Below are positions 40,519 through 49,177 of a stretch of DNA of 64,000 nt, piece after piece (within the stretch, counting starts at the first letter, position 1; every line of letters begins with the position of its first letter). Location of the stretch: contig NC_015164.1 in assembly GCF_000190575.1 (NCBI RefSeq), positions 496,001 through 560,000 of the forward strand, written 5' to 3'. This DNA comes from Phocaeicola salanitronis DSM 18170. Lineage in GTDB: Bacteria > Bacteroidota > Bacteroidia > Bacteroidales > Bacteroidaceae. The translations under genes and the position numbers were made by a program. Under the pieces are notes generated by a model, which was not told the origin of the DNA, did no database searches, and was given only the letters and a program-made list of their open reading frames with translations.

Positions 40519-41406
40519 TCAGCGTCTTTTGCCTCTTAAATAGTCGTTCAGGTCTTTGTAACCGTCGTACCGGTAGGCTTCGTTGTTGACTTTCCCGGTG
40601 AACAGCATGGCGATGGTTTCCACAGTCTTCTGTCCGGCAAGGTCATTGTCGAGGTAGCAATGGATGAACGGATATTCCTGCAAGTGTCCCAATGCCTTTT
40701 TAAGGTTGTTTATGGAGTTCATCACGAGATGGTCGCAAGGAACTTCAAGGCATATCTCCCTGTCTCCGGCCTGCCGCAGGGTCATATAGGAGAGAAAGTC
40801 CATGAATCCTTCGAAGACGCACACGTGGCCCTGCGTCTCGCCGTGCGTATGGCTTATCAGCGAAACATCCTTATTCTTCAGGCAGCCCTTGTAGTAAGGG
40901 TTGCGCACTTCATAGCCTCCTGACAGATTACAGAATGCCAGTCCGAAATAGTGTCGCTTGCGCAACTCATAATGCACTTCCTTGCAGAATATCTTTCCGA
41001 TGTCGGCATCGATCATCCGGGAATGGAGGTACGACAGCAGCGCATGGTGTCGTAGCGGCACCACCCTTATATCCTTCATTTCCGCTTCCACCGGCCGGAG
41101 CATCACCGCCGGAAGCCGAACCCTCGGCAGTTCATTGGTTCCGGTGTGCCGTTCGATGCAGGCCAGCACCTCGCTTACACTGTCCGTTCCGTACAGGTGC
41201 TTGCCCAGTTCCACGAGGTCGCCCCCGGTAGCCGCCCCGAAGTCATACCATTCATTGAGCCGGTCGTTCACCTTGAACGATGGTGTGTCCTCCTGCCGGA
41301 ATGGTGAGAGGTACCAGTATTGTTTCGATTTCACATACTGCGCATGGTGTCCGAGCTGTGCCAGGAAATCCACGATGCGTATCTGTTTTGCTTCCGATAT
41401 GTTCAT
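40519..41406 (-). CDS. Toprim-type DNA primase of the conjugative element
   Basis: 295 residues. The N-terminus (YWYLSPFRQEDTPSFKVND) corresponds to a CHC2 domain but the zinc ligands are largely missing. A toprim core follows: 'VCVFEGFMDFLSYMTLRQAG' (catalytic Glu) and 'IHCYLDNDLAGQKTVETIAM' (DxD-like). It would prime DNA synthesis after transfer. It is followed by a good terminator. Confidence 0.82.
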   Translation of the reverse strand: MNISEAKQIRIVDFLAQLGHHAQYVKSKQYWYLSPFRQEDTPSFKVNDRLNEWYDFGAATGGDLVELGKHLYGTDSVSEVLACIERHTGTNELPRVRLPAVMLRPVEAEMKDIRVVPLRHHALLSYLHSRMIDADIGKIFCKEVHYELRKRHYFGLAFCNLSGGYEVRNPYYKGCLKNKDVSLISHTHGETQGHVCVFEGFMDFLSYMTLRQAGDREICLEVPCDHLVMNSINNLKKALGHLQEYPFIHCYLDNDLAGQKTVETIAMLFTGKVNNEAYRYDGYKDLNDYLRGKRR

Positions 41407-41511
41407 GTCGTTTTTCTTTCACTTGTTTTCATCAAACCGGTTTAGTTTAGTTTGTTTCCCTATATATATATGTACTAAATTAAACTGAATTATAGATGCC
41501 CGCGCCCGCCG

Positions 41512-42609
41512 TCATTCCTCGTCGAAAAGCATGGCTTCTGCCGGACTCATGTCATAATAGAATAGCTTATCCCGTTTGCGTATCAGCTTCAGGTTGTCGG
41601 TCAGGTAAAGTAGCAGCTTAACCATCACGTTCCTGCCGCGTTTGAAACCGATTGCCTCGTAGGAGGTCATGAGTGCCTGAAGCATGTTCTCGAATCCCTT
41701 AATGGGCTTGTCGCCAAAAGCAGCGGCAAGGGCTTCCCGGTGTTGCTCGATACTCAGGTCTGTAAAACTGGTCCGTGCTTTCGGTCTGGGGTGTTCGCTC
41801 ACGGCATGACTTTCCGCAATGATGGGAAGCCCGGCTTCGTCTATCGTGAAAGCGAACGGCTTGAACTCCTTTTCTCGAATATGCAGGGCGTGCACCTCAC
41901 TGATGCCGGGGTTCTCGTTGTCTTTGTTGATGACCAGCACCGTTTCCGCCTTGTTGCTCATCTCTGTACCGATATGCCCACGCACGTTATTGTCCCCTTT
42001 GTTCAGGTGCAACACGCAGTGGATATGCAGGTCGTATTTCGACGACCATTCCATCATTTTATTGATGACTTCCACGGATTCACTGGTACTGTTGATATCA
42101 AGCATCAGGTCGCGTATTCCGTCAATGACCACCAGCCCGTAGCCTTTGCTACGTCTTAGTGCATAGTCAATGACCTCTATGCGGATGGCAGGAGAATATT
42201 CGCGCAGGCAGATGAAGTCGAGCCTGTCGTTGTCCGTTGTGTCCGGAAGCCCCGCCAACTTGAGGATGCGCTCCAATACATTGTGGCAGTGGAAACGGCT
42301 CTGCTCCGTGTCCACATACAGGATCCTCTGCTTCCCTTCGGGCAAATGTGCCCGGTAGTTCAACACCTGTTTACCCGCCAGAGAAGCGGCGACAATGGCC
42401 GACACGTTAAAGGTCTTCTTCGATTTCGCCTTGCCTGTCGATGCGCTGAAGTTGCCGAGCGTGGCGATGGTCGAATTGTCAATCCAGATAATCTGCGGCG
42501 GTGTTTCGTAAGTGTCCGTCACCTTTATTTGCGAGGCGGACAGGATGTCCGAAAGGCGGCTGTCATCAAGTTCCGCCCCGATAATGTTAGTCCTTCTTTC
42601 GCTTTCCAT
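41512..42609 (-). CDS. RepA/DnaB-like ATPase of the conjugative element
   Basis: 365 residues of the AAA_25/RepA-like RecA fold. The nucleotide loop is FSASTGKAKSKKTFNVSAIV, a variant Walker A with Lys-rich tail. 'RILYVDTEQSRFHCHNVLER' and 'YGLVVIDGIRDLMLDINSTS' give Walker B. It is probably the replicative helicase of the element, working with the primase. The ATG at 42609 overlaps the upstream stop; 42636 is an alternative. Confidence 0.8.
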   Translation of the reverse strand: MESERRTNIIGAELDDSRLSDILSASQIKVTDTYETPPQIIWIDNSTIATLGNFSASTGKAKSKKTFNVSAIVAASLAGKQVLNYRAHLPEGKQRILYVDTEQSRFHCHNVLERILKLAGLPDTTDNDRLDFICLREYSPAIRIEVIDYALRRSKGYGLVVIDGIRDLMLDINSTSESVEVINKMMEWSSKYDLHIHCVLHLNKGDNNVRGHIGTEMSNKAETVLVINKDNENPGISEVHALHIREKEFKPFAFTIDEAGLPIIAESHAVSEHPRPKARTSFTDLSIEQHREALAAAFGDKPIKGFENMLQALMTSYEAIGFKRGRNVMVKLLLYLTDNLKLIRKRDKLFYYDMSPAEAMLFDEE

Positions 42610-42982
42610 TTTGTCTCCGATTAAAGAATGGTTCAACGGTTGCGGATTCGGCGGCCATCCGGGTCGCGTCGTCTATGGCTGGCTCGCAGTTCTGCAAGAG
42701 CCATTCATCCAGCTCCTCCTTGGCAAAATAAACCATCTTGCCTCTCGGCTTGTAGTGTGGAATCTCCTTGTTGGCGGTGAGCTTGTACAACATGCTTTCC
42801 GATACGCCGATATACACGCACGCCTCCTGGAATGTGAATACTTTCTTGGTGGAATAAAAAGACTCCTCAAGCATCTCCAGCCTTTTCAGCAGGTTTTCGA
42901 CCGGTTCCAGTTTCTTCAGTACCGATTCGACTGTGGTGAGCCTTTCGCTCAGCCGTTCCATGAATGTTGTTCTGTTCTGCAT
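42587..42982 (-). CDS. Excisionase-like helix-turn-helix protein
   Basis: 131 residues: an N-terminal coiled coil (LTTVESVLKKLEPVENLLKR), then a MerR/excisionase-type HTH 'TFQEACVYIGVSESMLYKLT' and 'RGKMVYFAKEELDEWLLQN'. Such proteins direct excision or control element genes. The ATG at 42982 is chosen because the longer frame covers the promoter and hairpin. Confidence 0.82.
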   Translation of the reverse strand: MQNRTTFMERLSERLTTVESVLKKLEPVENLLKRLEMLEESFYSTKKVFTFQEACVYIGVSESMLYKLTANKEIPHYKPRGKMVYFAKEELDEWLLQNCEPAIDDATRMAAESATVEPFFNRRQNGKRKKD

Positions 42983-43017
42983 TATGTGTATGATTAAATT
43001 TGACAATGAAAAAGCAA

Positions 43018-43055
43018 GCCTCCGTCGGGCATTGCGCTGACGGAGGCCAAAGTTA
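43018..43055 (-). promoter_or_regulatory. -7 box and hairpin ahead of the excisionase-like gene
   Basis: TAACTTTG (43055-43048, minus strand) is followed at once by a perfect 9-bp hairpin (GCCTCCGTC...GACGGAGGC, 43018-43047) and a T-rich tract. It may be the terminator of the upstream gene, or an attenuator in the leader of this one. Confidence 0.5.
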
Positions 43056-43161
43056 TGCGATGTGTCCGCTATATCCGGACGAGAGACAATGACACTAAGC
43101 AAGTGTCATGGCAACTCTCACGCTTTTACTTTTCACATGTTTGGTTTCTTGGCAGTTTCTT

Positions 43162-43932
43162 TCATTCATCCAGTTCGCTCACGGCTTTTCGGATGCCGTA
43201 TGCCACCGAGGTCATTTTATTTCTTGTCGCAGACAAAGCCGATGACAGACTGGTAGCCGAGACGGTACGTTTCCCGTCTTTCGACAGCAGGAACCCTCCG
43301 CGAGCGAGAACAGACTGCCAGTGCGCCTGTATGTATGACCTCTCAAGAAGGGCATCGAAGAGTACGGCCACATGGCGGATGTTGTTCACCCGGATTTGAA
43401 ATCCCCTCTTGCAAGCAAAAAGAGCTTCCATATCCTCCATGCGGACTGTAGAAACGCAAAACAGATGATAAGTATTGGCGCAAGCCACGATACCTGTCAT
43501 CTGTTCTTTGGTCAAATCACAGCCAAAAGAAATGGGTGGAGCATTCAGGGAAAAGCCGGTTTCATCCCGGTCGGCGGGAGAGCCGGGGTCTGAAATGTCA
43601 TACATCCTTTTCAGTTCCATGCAGTTCTCGAATGAAAAGGTGTCCGCCACGAATAAAAGGCGGGTGCGTTCAGCCAGGTCGGTCAGAAGGACCTTGGCAA
43701 TGTGAAGGTTCATTGCGTGGCAGTTCCGGCAGACTACGTTGCCACAATCAATGTACCGGTGACTGTTGATGAAGTCATCCACAAAGCGGCCATACCGTTT
43801 GCCGCCTGCCACGACATCATGTAGATAGATTTCCCTCGCTTCAGCGAGCAGTGCGAAAAGTTCTTCCGTTACATCCTGTTCTGCCGCGATGTGACGGCAG
43901 TGTTGCTTCCCTCCAAAAAGAGAGAAGACCAT
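43162..43932 (-). CDS. Unknown protein near the integrase
   Basis: 256 residues, soluble, with cysteines in 'YIDCGNVVCRNCHAMNLHIA' that could bind metal. It contains 'GRFVDDFINSHRYIDC' and ends 'TRNKMTSVAYGIRKAVSELD'. Position between integrase and excisionase-like gene suggests a regulator or accessory factor of the element. I do not recognise the family. Confidence 0.6.
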   Translation of the reverse strand: MVFSLFGGKQHCRHIAAEQDVTEELFALLAEAREIYLHDVVAGGKRYGRFVDDFINSHRYIDCGNVVCRNCHAMNLHIAKVLLTDLAERTRLLFVADTFSFENCMELKRMYDISDPGSPADRDETGFSLNAPPISFGCDLTKEQMTGIVACANTYHLFCVSTVRMEDMEALFACKRGFQIRVNNIRHVAVLFDALLERSYIQAHWQSVLARGGFLLSKDGKRTVSATSLSSALSATRNKMTSVAYGIRKAVSELDE

Positions 43933-44068
43933 TTTCTGGTCTGTTCATGTCGAATTACTTTTAATTGATTGATAAATTATGATAATAGGATGTACTTCGA
44001 TTGCATGGACAACCGAAGCTACACCCAATAAATATGTCCGCAAATTTGACATGATAATGGATCTGTTG

Positions 44069-45205
44069 TCAGTCGAATAAACCGTTTACAAGATTGACTG
44101 CCTCGTCTTTCTTCTTGTTGATAATCTTTGCATATACCTGGGTCATTTTTACATCCGCATGGCCGAGCAACTTCGAGGTAGTGTAAAGGTCTGCACCGAG
44201 GGTCAGCATCATCGTGGCGAAGGTGTGCCGACTTGTGTGAAATGAAAATCGCTTGTTGATGCCGGCAGCCTTGGCCCACGGTTTCAACAGGCGGTTTATC
44301 TCATTTCCGCTTGGCAAATCGAACACGAGGTCGTCCGGAGTCTTGTCCCCACGTTCCGGCATCCACTTCAGGGCTTCGGATGAAAGCGGCAGGTAAATCG
44401 GTTCTTTGGTCTTCTTCATGGATACCGCCAGACGGTACTGCCCCTTGTCGATAAAGACATCCTTCCATTGCAGCCTCTTGACATCACTGATGCGCAGGCC
44501 GCAGAAGCAGGAGAACAGATAGGCACACTTTATCTCCTCATATTTCATAGGCGTTGCGATGAGTGCCTTCACCTCCTCGATGGTCATGTAGGAGCGTTTG
44601 CTTTCCGGCAGCCGGATTTTGTCCGACTTGTCTATTTTGTCAAAGGGATTCGACCTCATGAGTTCCGCACGGACAGCCGCGTTCAAGGCGCTGTTCAGCA
44701 CCCGGTAATAATTCTTGAGCGTGAAGTTCGACACTCGCTTGCCTCTCGGACGGTATTCCATCATCAGATAGTCGATATAGCCCTGGCAGAACGCCTTGTC
44801 TATCTGGTCAAGCGTAACCTTTTTCCCCGCATAGTCCTCGATAATGCGGATGGCCACCTTAATCTGGTTCTCGTCTTTCTTTCCCCTCTTTTCCTGATTC
44901 TCCTTGTAGGTTTGCATCCAGTCCAGCAGAAAGACTTTCTCCTTTTCGTTCTCAATACCGGCCTCACCGTTGGTCATTTCGATAATGCGTTTCGACTTGA
45001 TGGCATTGGCGGCATTCATTGTCGCTTTATTCCGCCTGCGTGCATTCTCATCGGTTTCCGGGATGAGATACATCTTCAGATATTCATAGGTCCGTTTGCC
45101 GTTACGGTATATGTCCAGATACAGGCTCTTGCTCCCGTCGCTCAAGTCCTTCATCCGAAGGCGGACAGGCTCCTTCACTTTTTTAGGTTGTCTTATTCGT
45201 GCCAT
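44069..45205 (-). CDS. int: Tyrosine integrase of the conjugative element
   Basis: 378 residues: an Arm-type N-terminal DNA-binding domain (SKSLYLDIYRNGKRTYEYLK), a SAM-like core-binding domain, and a catalytic domain with Arg in FCGLRISDVKRL, 'FHTSRHTFATMMLTLGADLY', 'LLGHADVKMTQVYAKIINKK'. All catalytic residues are visible. It would integrate and excise the 21.7-45.4 kb element. The frame extends to 45367, but a -7 box at 45234-45241 and the signal-like upstream residues rule that out; the ATG at 45205 is chosen. Confidence 0.9.
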   Translation of the reverse strand: MARIRQPKKVKEPVRLRMKDLSDGSKSLYLDIYRNGKRTYEYLKMYLIPETDENARRRNKATMNAANAIKSKRIIEMTNGEAGIENEKEKVFLLDWMQTYKENQEKRGKKDENQIKVAIRIIEDYAGKKVTLDQIDKAFCQGYIDYLMMEYRPRGKRVSNFTLKNYYRVLNSALNAAVRAELMRSNPFDKIDKSDKIRLPESKRSYMTIEEVKALIATPMKYEEIKCAYLFSCFCGLRISDVKRLQWKDVFIDKGQYRLAVSMKKTKEPIYLPLSSEALKWMPERGDKTPDDLVFDLPSGNEINRLLKPWAKAAGINKRFSFHTSRHTFATMMLTLGADLYTTSKLLGHADVKMTQVYAKIINKKKDEAVNLVNGLFD

Positions 45206-45233
45206 AGGAAATCCCTCTTTGTTTCTTCTGCCA

Positions 45234-45241
45234 CAAAGGTA
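45234..45241 (-). promoter_or_regulatory. -7 element of the integrase gene
   Basis: TACCTTTG on the minus strand, 29 bases before the ATG. No -33 TTTG at the ideal distance; CAAA at 45266-45269 gives a 24-base spacer. Confidence 0.5.
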
Positions 45242-45300
45242 CGAATAATAATCCAAAACGAGGAACAAACAAGAAACAAAAATGCACCAAAAAAGAACCA

Positions 45301-45331
45301 AACAACTGCAAACAATGAAAACAACTGCAAA
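45301..45331. repeat. Two 12-bp direct repeats upstream of the integrase
   Basis: AACAACTGCAAA at 45301-45312 and again exactly at 45320-45331, a 19-bp period. Repeats of this kind next to int are typical arm-type binding sites, so the element's right end is probably near 45.35-45.41 kb. Confidence 0.45.
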
Positions 45332-45413
45332 TAACAATACCCTTATAAATCCCTGTAATAAAGCCATTTTCTTTGCACTTGTTTGGATGTTGTTTTCATT
45401 TCACACCTTTACA

Positions 45414-48008
45414 TTATAAATCTGTAAAATTATTGTTGATGGTTGATGTAATATCATAAATATTTGAATTTGGAATTAAAACTTTTAATTGAGATAAATC
45501 AACTATTGTTTTATTAATCAATTCCTTTACATCCCATCTGTTGATAAATTTAAGAAGTTCTTTGTCTGATACGCTATATCTATTTTTAATATTTTCGTAT
45601 TGAGGCATTATCGTAAATATATTTAAATATACCCCAATGCCATGCTTTATCATATATGATATGACCTTGTTTAGAGTACTATTATTCCATGATTGATTTT
45701 TGTCCAACAAATCACTTTCGTTTGCATAATACTCAATATTTTCAGCGATAGCTACTACTAATGAATCGTCTATATTTACATTGCCATTTTGTGCTATATA
45801 GATAGATAACGCATCTATGTAGCCATCATTTTGTGTTGTTTTATTGGTGTTTTCAAGATTTGTACGCAATGTATTTATAAAGCTTGATGAAGGCAATTTT
45901 TCGAGAGGTTTATCATTGCTAAACAGACAACGGTAAGTATTGAAAATCTGTCCAGCGTTATTCACTTCAATCAATTCATTTATAATGGCAGACTTTATTG
46001 TTTCTTTAAGTAAGCCAAAATCACAAAATGAAGATTTACTTAGAATATTTACAACTTCAAAGTCATTAAATTCATTAGGCTGAATCTCTGATAGATACTT
46101 GTCTAATAAATTAGGTTGAATTTGTAGATTATAATCTTGATACGTTTCTTTGGCCTCTTTTACTGCGTCAATGAAGACTTCTGGGGAAACCTCTTTTGGT
46201 AACAGCTTAATATACTTAGCAATATCATCTATGGCTTTGAGTTGGTTAATACAATGCACATATTTTGACCCGGAAAATTCTTTTGAAGCCCTCCAAGAAT
46301 TACAAAGTTTGTCAACAATTTGTTCCTTTGTTTTGTCACTTACATGACCTAAAAGGATTTTGTAAACATTTGGAAAGTCCAATGTCGAAATTGACTGTTT
46401 CTTTTGTAATGAAGCTAAATTCTCCCAGATTTCGTTGATAGTAGAATTATTTTTAACTAACCCATTCAGAACTTCAATCATTGCAGTCAGTTTTGCCGTA
46501 TCAGTATTGGCATAAACCTCCGTTAGTATAGCGTCAAAGTTTTCATCAGTTTCTGCATATTCATTGATCTTATATCCTTCCAATTTATCTATACAATTGT
46601 TTATGTATCCAGTTAATGGAATTTGTTTGGCATTTGCAATATCGACGCCATAAGCTAAAGCTGATACTTCTGCTTTAAGTTTCTCGTCATTTGGTATAAT
46701 GTTTGAAGCTAGACCTAAATACTCTCCACTTAATATTTGTTTTATTTCATTGTTGTCTTTATGTATAATATCTTTATATAATTGATATACGGCCATGCTT
46801 ACGATGCTTACATCGTCATGTCTGACTTTATAAAGTGATACAAGTCTATTTATAAAGATTATTATATCCCTGATATTGGCTTCATTGTGTTGTAATCTGT
46901 ACAACCTATTAATTATATTCTCATCTTGGTTTTTAGTATTACCAAATGCTTCTTCAAATAGTTTTCTAAAAATTCCTTTATAATCAGTTATTACAGGCTT
47001 AGGAACAGTAAAAGTAACAGGAAATGTCTTATTTATAAAATATTGAGCTAATTCATGTGCTTTCGTTTCGTTGTCTCCAAAAGCACATGAAAGATGTGTA
47101 ATATCATAAGGTATTATTACCCAAATGTTTTCAAAGCCAGTTTCTGCAAAAAAAGTGTGAATAGAGGACCATAACTGTTTAACTTTTTCAGCAGGTAATC
47201 TATCCATGTTGTCAAAAATGATAACAAGCTTTCTGCACTTTTTAGGATTAAGATTGTCTGAAACATCTTGCATCCATTTTTTAAATTCAACGACTGATGG
47301 CTCTTCTTCACTAATAACTTCGTATTCAGTTTCTTTTTTTTCTTTATCATTGTATACAGCAAGTATATAGCTGAAATTTCTATAATTAGGATTTTTCCAG
47401 GCTGCTATAGCCCACACTATAAGAGTTATAACAATGGGTAATATGGCAATAATAATTGACCATCCCCAACCACACCTATCTGCTAACAAGGCACCAGTAA
47501 GAGACGCTATACTGGTGAATATTGTTGTGATAGTACCTGCAATTACACCATTGCTTAAACGTGGATATGATAAGGTTGTTGTTTCAGTCTTTCGTGCTAA
47601 TAGTAGTTTTAATTTTTTAGGCCATGTAACGGATTTTGTCCCTCCACCTTTTGTCGTAATCTTTGTATAGCCGATTAATATCTCTTCATTGACTAATTTA
47701 TCGGTAAGTTGCTCCAATAATGACCTGCGTTGCAGATCTTCTTGATTGCCCCATGCATCATATTCAAAAAAGAAGTAATCGGAACCATCTTTTTGCAAAT
47801 GTTTTTCGATAAGTTTTACGACATTTGATTTTCCAGCTCCCCAAACGCCTTCTATACCGATTATTCTAGGTAAACAATCATCTTTTGTTAAAGAATCGTT
47901 ATCCTTAATGTGTTTAGCTATTGCTTTTGATAGAGATTCCTGAGAAGCTCCATCAAATTTATCTATGCCTTGAGGCTTGTCCTGTATGAATCTAGGAAAT
48001 TTTGTCAT
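45414..48008 (-). CDS. KAP-family P-loop NTPase
   Basis: 864 residues. Walker A GVWGAGKSNVVKLIEKHLQK at about 54-61; two membrane helices at about 157-205 (AGTITTIFTSIASLTGALLA; SIIIAILPIVITLIVWAIAA) inserted in the NTPase domain, as is characteristic of KAP proteins; Walker B 'RKLVIIFDNMDRLPAEKVKQ' near 265. The long C-terminal half is helical. KAP NTPases occur in phage-defence and membrane-complex roles. It is co-directional with the small XRE gene upstream, 6 bases away, and so is likely under its control. Confidence 0.88.
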   Translation of the reverse strand: MTKFPRFIQDKPQGIDKFDGASQESLSKAIAKHIKDNDSLTKDDCLPRIIGIEGVWGAGKSNVVKLIEKHLQKDGSDYFFFEYDAWGNQEDLQRRSLLEQLTDKLVNEEILIGYTKITTKGGGTKSVTWPKKLKLLLARKTETTTLSYPRLSNGVIAGTITTIFTSIASLTGALLADRCGWGWSIIIAILPIVITLIVWAIAAWKNPNYRNFSYILAVYNDKEKKETEYEVISEEEPSVVEFKKWMQDVSDNLNPKKCRKLVIIFDNMDRLPAEKVKQLWSSIHTFFAETGFENIWVIIPYDITHLSCAFGDNETKAHELAQYFINKTFPVTFTVPKPVITDYKGIFRKLFEEAFGNTKNQDENIINRLYRLQHNEANIRDIIIFINRLVSLYKVRHDDVSIVSMAVYQLYKDIIHKDNNEIKQILSGEYLGLASNIIPNDEKLKAEVSALAYGVDIANAKQIPLTGYINNCIDKLEGYKINEYAETDENFDAILTEVYANTDTAKLTAMIEVLNGLVKNNSTINEIWENLASLQKKQSISTLDFPNVYKILLGHVSDKTKEQIVDKLCNSWRASKEFSGSKYVHCINQLKAIDDIAKYIKLLPKEVSPEVFIDAVKEAKETYQDYNLQIQPNLLDKYLSEIQPNEFNDFEVVNILSKSSFCDFGLLKETIKSAIINELIEVNNAGQIFNTYRCLFSNDKPLEKLPSSSFINTLRTNLENTNKTTQNDGYIDALSIYIAQNGNVNIDDSLVVAIAENIEYYANESDLLDKNQSWNNSTLNKVISYMIKHGIGVYLNIFTIMPQYENIKNRYSVSDKELLKFINRWDVKELINKTIVDLSQLKVLIPNSNIYDITSTINNNFTDL

Positions 48009-48014
48009 AATGTT

Positions 48015-48227
48015 CTATTGTTTTGAGCTTATTAATAGTTCTCGAATATCGACTTCTAATATTTGAGATATTTTTAATAATGTTTCAAGACTTGGTTGTG
48101 AAGTGTTTGTACACCATTTAGATACAGTAGCAGGATCTTTCTCCAATTGCTTAGCTAACCATTTATTGGTTCGCTTTTTCTCCACAAGCACAACCTTAAT
48201 ACGGTTTATGTCTTTTTCTTTTTCCAT
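48015..48227 (-). CDS. XRE-family regulator of the KAP operon
   Basis: 70 residues covering one helix-turn-helix: WLAKQLEKDPATVSKWCTNT, then 'SQPSLETLLKISQILEVDIR'. It is a close paralogue of the protein at 48971-49177. It starts after a TATCTTTG -7 box and is the first gene of the KAP operon, so it probably autoregulates. Confidence 0.85.
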   Translation of the reverse strand: MEKEKDINRIKVVLVEKKRTNKWLAKQLEKDPATVSKWCTNTSQPSLETLLKISQILEVDIRELLISSKQ

Positions 48228-48249
48228 AAAGATTTTCTTTCGTTCTATG

Positions 48250-48257
48250 CAAAGATA
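48250..48257 (-). promoter_or_regulatory. -7 element of the XRE-KAP operon
   Basis: TATCTTTG on the minus strand, 22 bases before the XRE start codon. Confidence 0.55.
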
Positions 48258-48424
48258 AGAAAGCCTATCTATTTTTTATCATTTCAATAAGACTATTTGC
48301 AATATAAATTGCGAATTAGTTCAATATTGTGTATGGAAATACTATGTTCCACTATCTTTATAGAAACAATATATTGTTTGTGGTGTTAAAAAATGAACTC
48401 TATAAATAAAATAATAGTGTTTAG

Positions 48425-48721
48425 TATCTTCAAAATTCTGTTTCTGTAACTTATGTAATTGTAGGCGAGCAGATCAGGCTGACCAGATTGCGCAGAAATC
48501 TCAGTATCGCTCAGATTGCCGAACGTGCCACCTGTTCACCCATCACGGTTTCGCGCATAGAGAAAGGAGTGCCGACAGTGGCTATAGGCATTTATCTTAG
48601 AGTGCTTTATGCGCTTCAATTAGGTGACGATATTCTTCTGCTTGCAAAAGAAGATGCCATGGGAAAAGCCTTACAAGATTTGTGTCTTAAGAAACGAGAA
48701 AGGGCATCCAAAAAGGGATAG
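48425..48721 (+). pseudogene. 5'-truncated hipB-like antitoxin gene
   Basis: The frame encodes GEQIRLTRLRRNLSIAQIAE, then 'RATCSPITVSRIEKGVPTVA' and a basic C-terminus, a full HipB/XRE-type helix-turn-helix. It has no ATG; a TTG at 48488 is the first usable codon and would begin inside helix one. Upstream the frame is AT-rich and unlike the rest. No hipA follows. Its base composition is richer in GC than its surroundings, so it looks like the stump of a gene cut by an insertion. Confidence 0.6.
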
Positions 48722-48939
48722 GTTATAAAAGAGCTTCATTTACTTGTCGATCTTGATTGTTGAAAGAATCAAGGCTAATTAGAAAGGTGAGCTAATAGTC
48801 CCTTTGTCGCTTTGACAACTATGGATTTTACTATAATAATGAATGACTTCTTGCTAAGTTGCTAACACTAATTAAATTGTAAATTCCTAGCAGAATGTAC
48901 ATTTACTATGAATTGGTTGTGTTTATTGAAGAAAAACAA

Positions 48940-48947
48940 TAACTTTG
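48940..48947 (+). promoter_or_regulatory. -7 element of the restriction-modification operon
   Basis: TAACTTTG, 23 bases before the XRE start. A TTGT at 48917-48920 gives a 19-base spacer as a weak -33. Confidence 0.55.
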
Positions 48948-48970
48948 CCTTATAATTTAATTTCTTAAAG

Positions 48971-49177
48971 ATGGAAGGTAAGAAAATAAATCGGTTGAAA
49001 TTAGTTTTGGTCGAGAAGAAGCGGACTGGTGTTTGGTTAGCGCAAGAATTAGGCGTTTCTCCTGTGACAATCAGTAAGTGGTGCTCAAATATAACTCAAC
49101 CGTCACTTTTAACTCTTAGTAGGATTGCAGATTTGTTAGAGATTGATCCTAGAGTTTTATTAAATGGTAAAGAATAA
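48971..49177 (+). CDS. XRE-family regulator of the type I R-M operon
   Basis: 68 residues: WLAQELGVSPVTISKWCSNI, then 'TQPSLLTLSRIADLLEIDPR'. About half of its residues are shared with the KAP-operon XRE protein, including the NRxKxVLVEKKRT start. It overlaps the hsdM start by 14 bases, so translation is coupled; it likely acts as the controller protein of the operon. Confidence 0.87.
   Translation: MEGKKINRLKLVLVEKKRTGVWLAQELGVSPVTISKWCSNITQPSLLTLSRIADLLEIDPRVLLNGKE

Noticed and set aside
43981..44030. Hairpin downstream of the integrase as terminator
   Set aside because: Stem is imperfect and no T-run follows.
45206..45367. N-terminal hydrophobic extension of the integrase
   Set aside because: It covers the -7 box and direct repeats and would put a membrane segment on a DNA recombinase.
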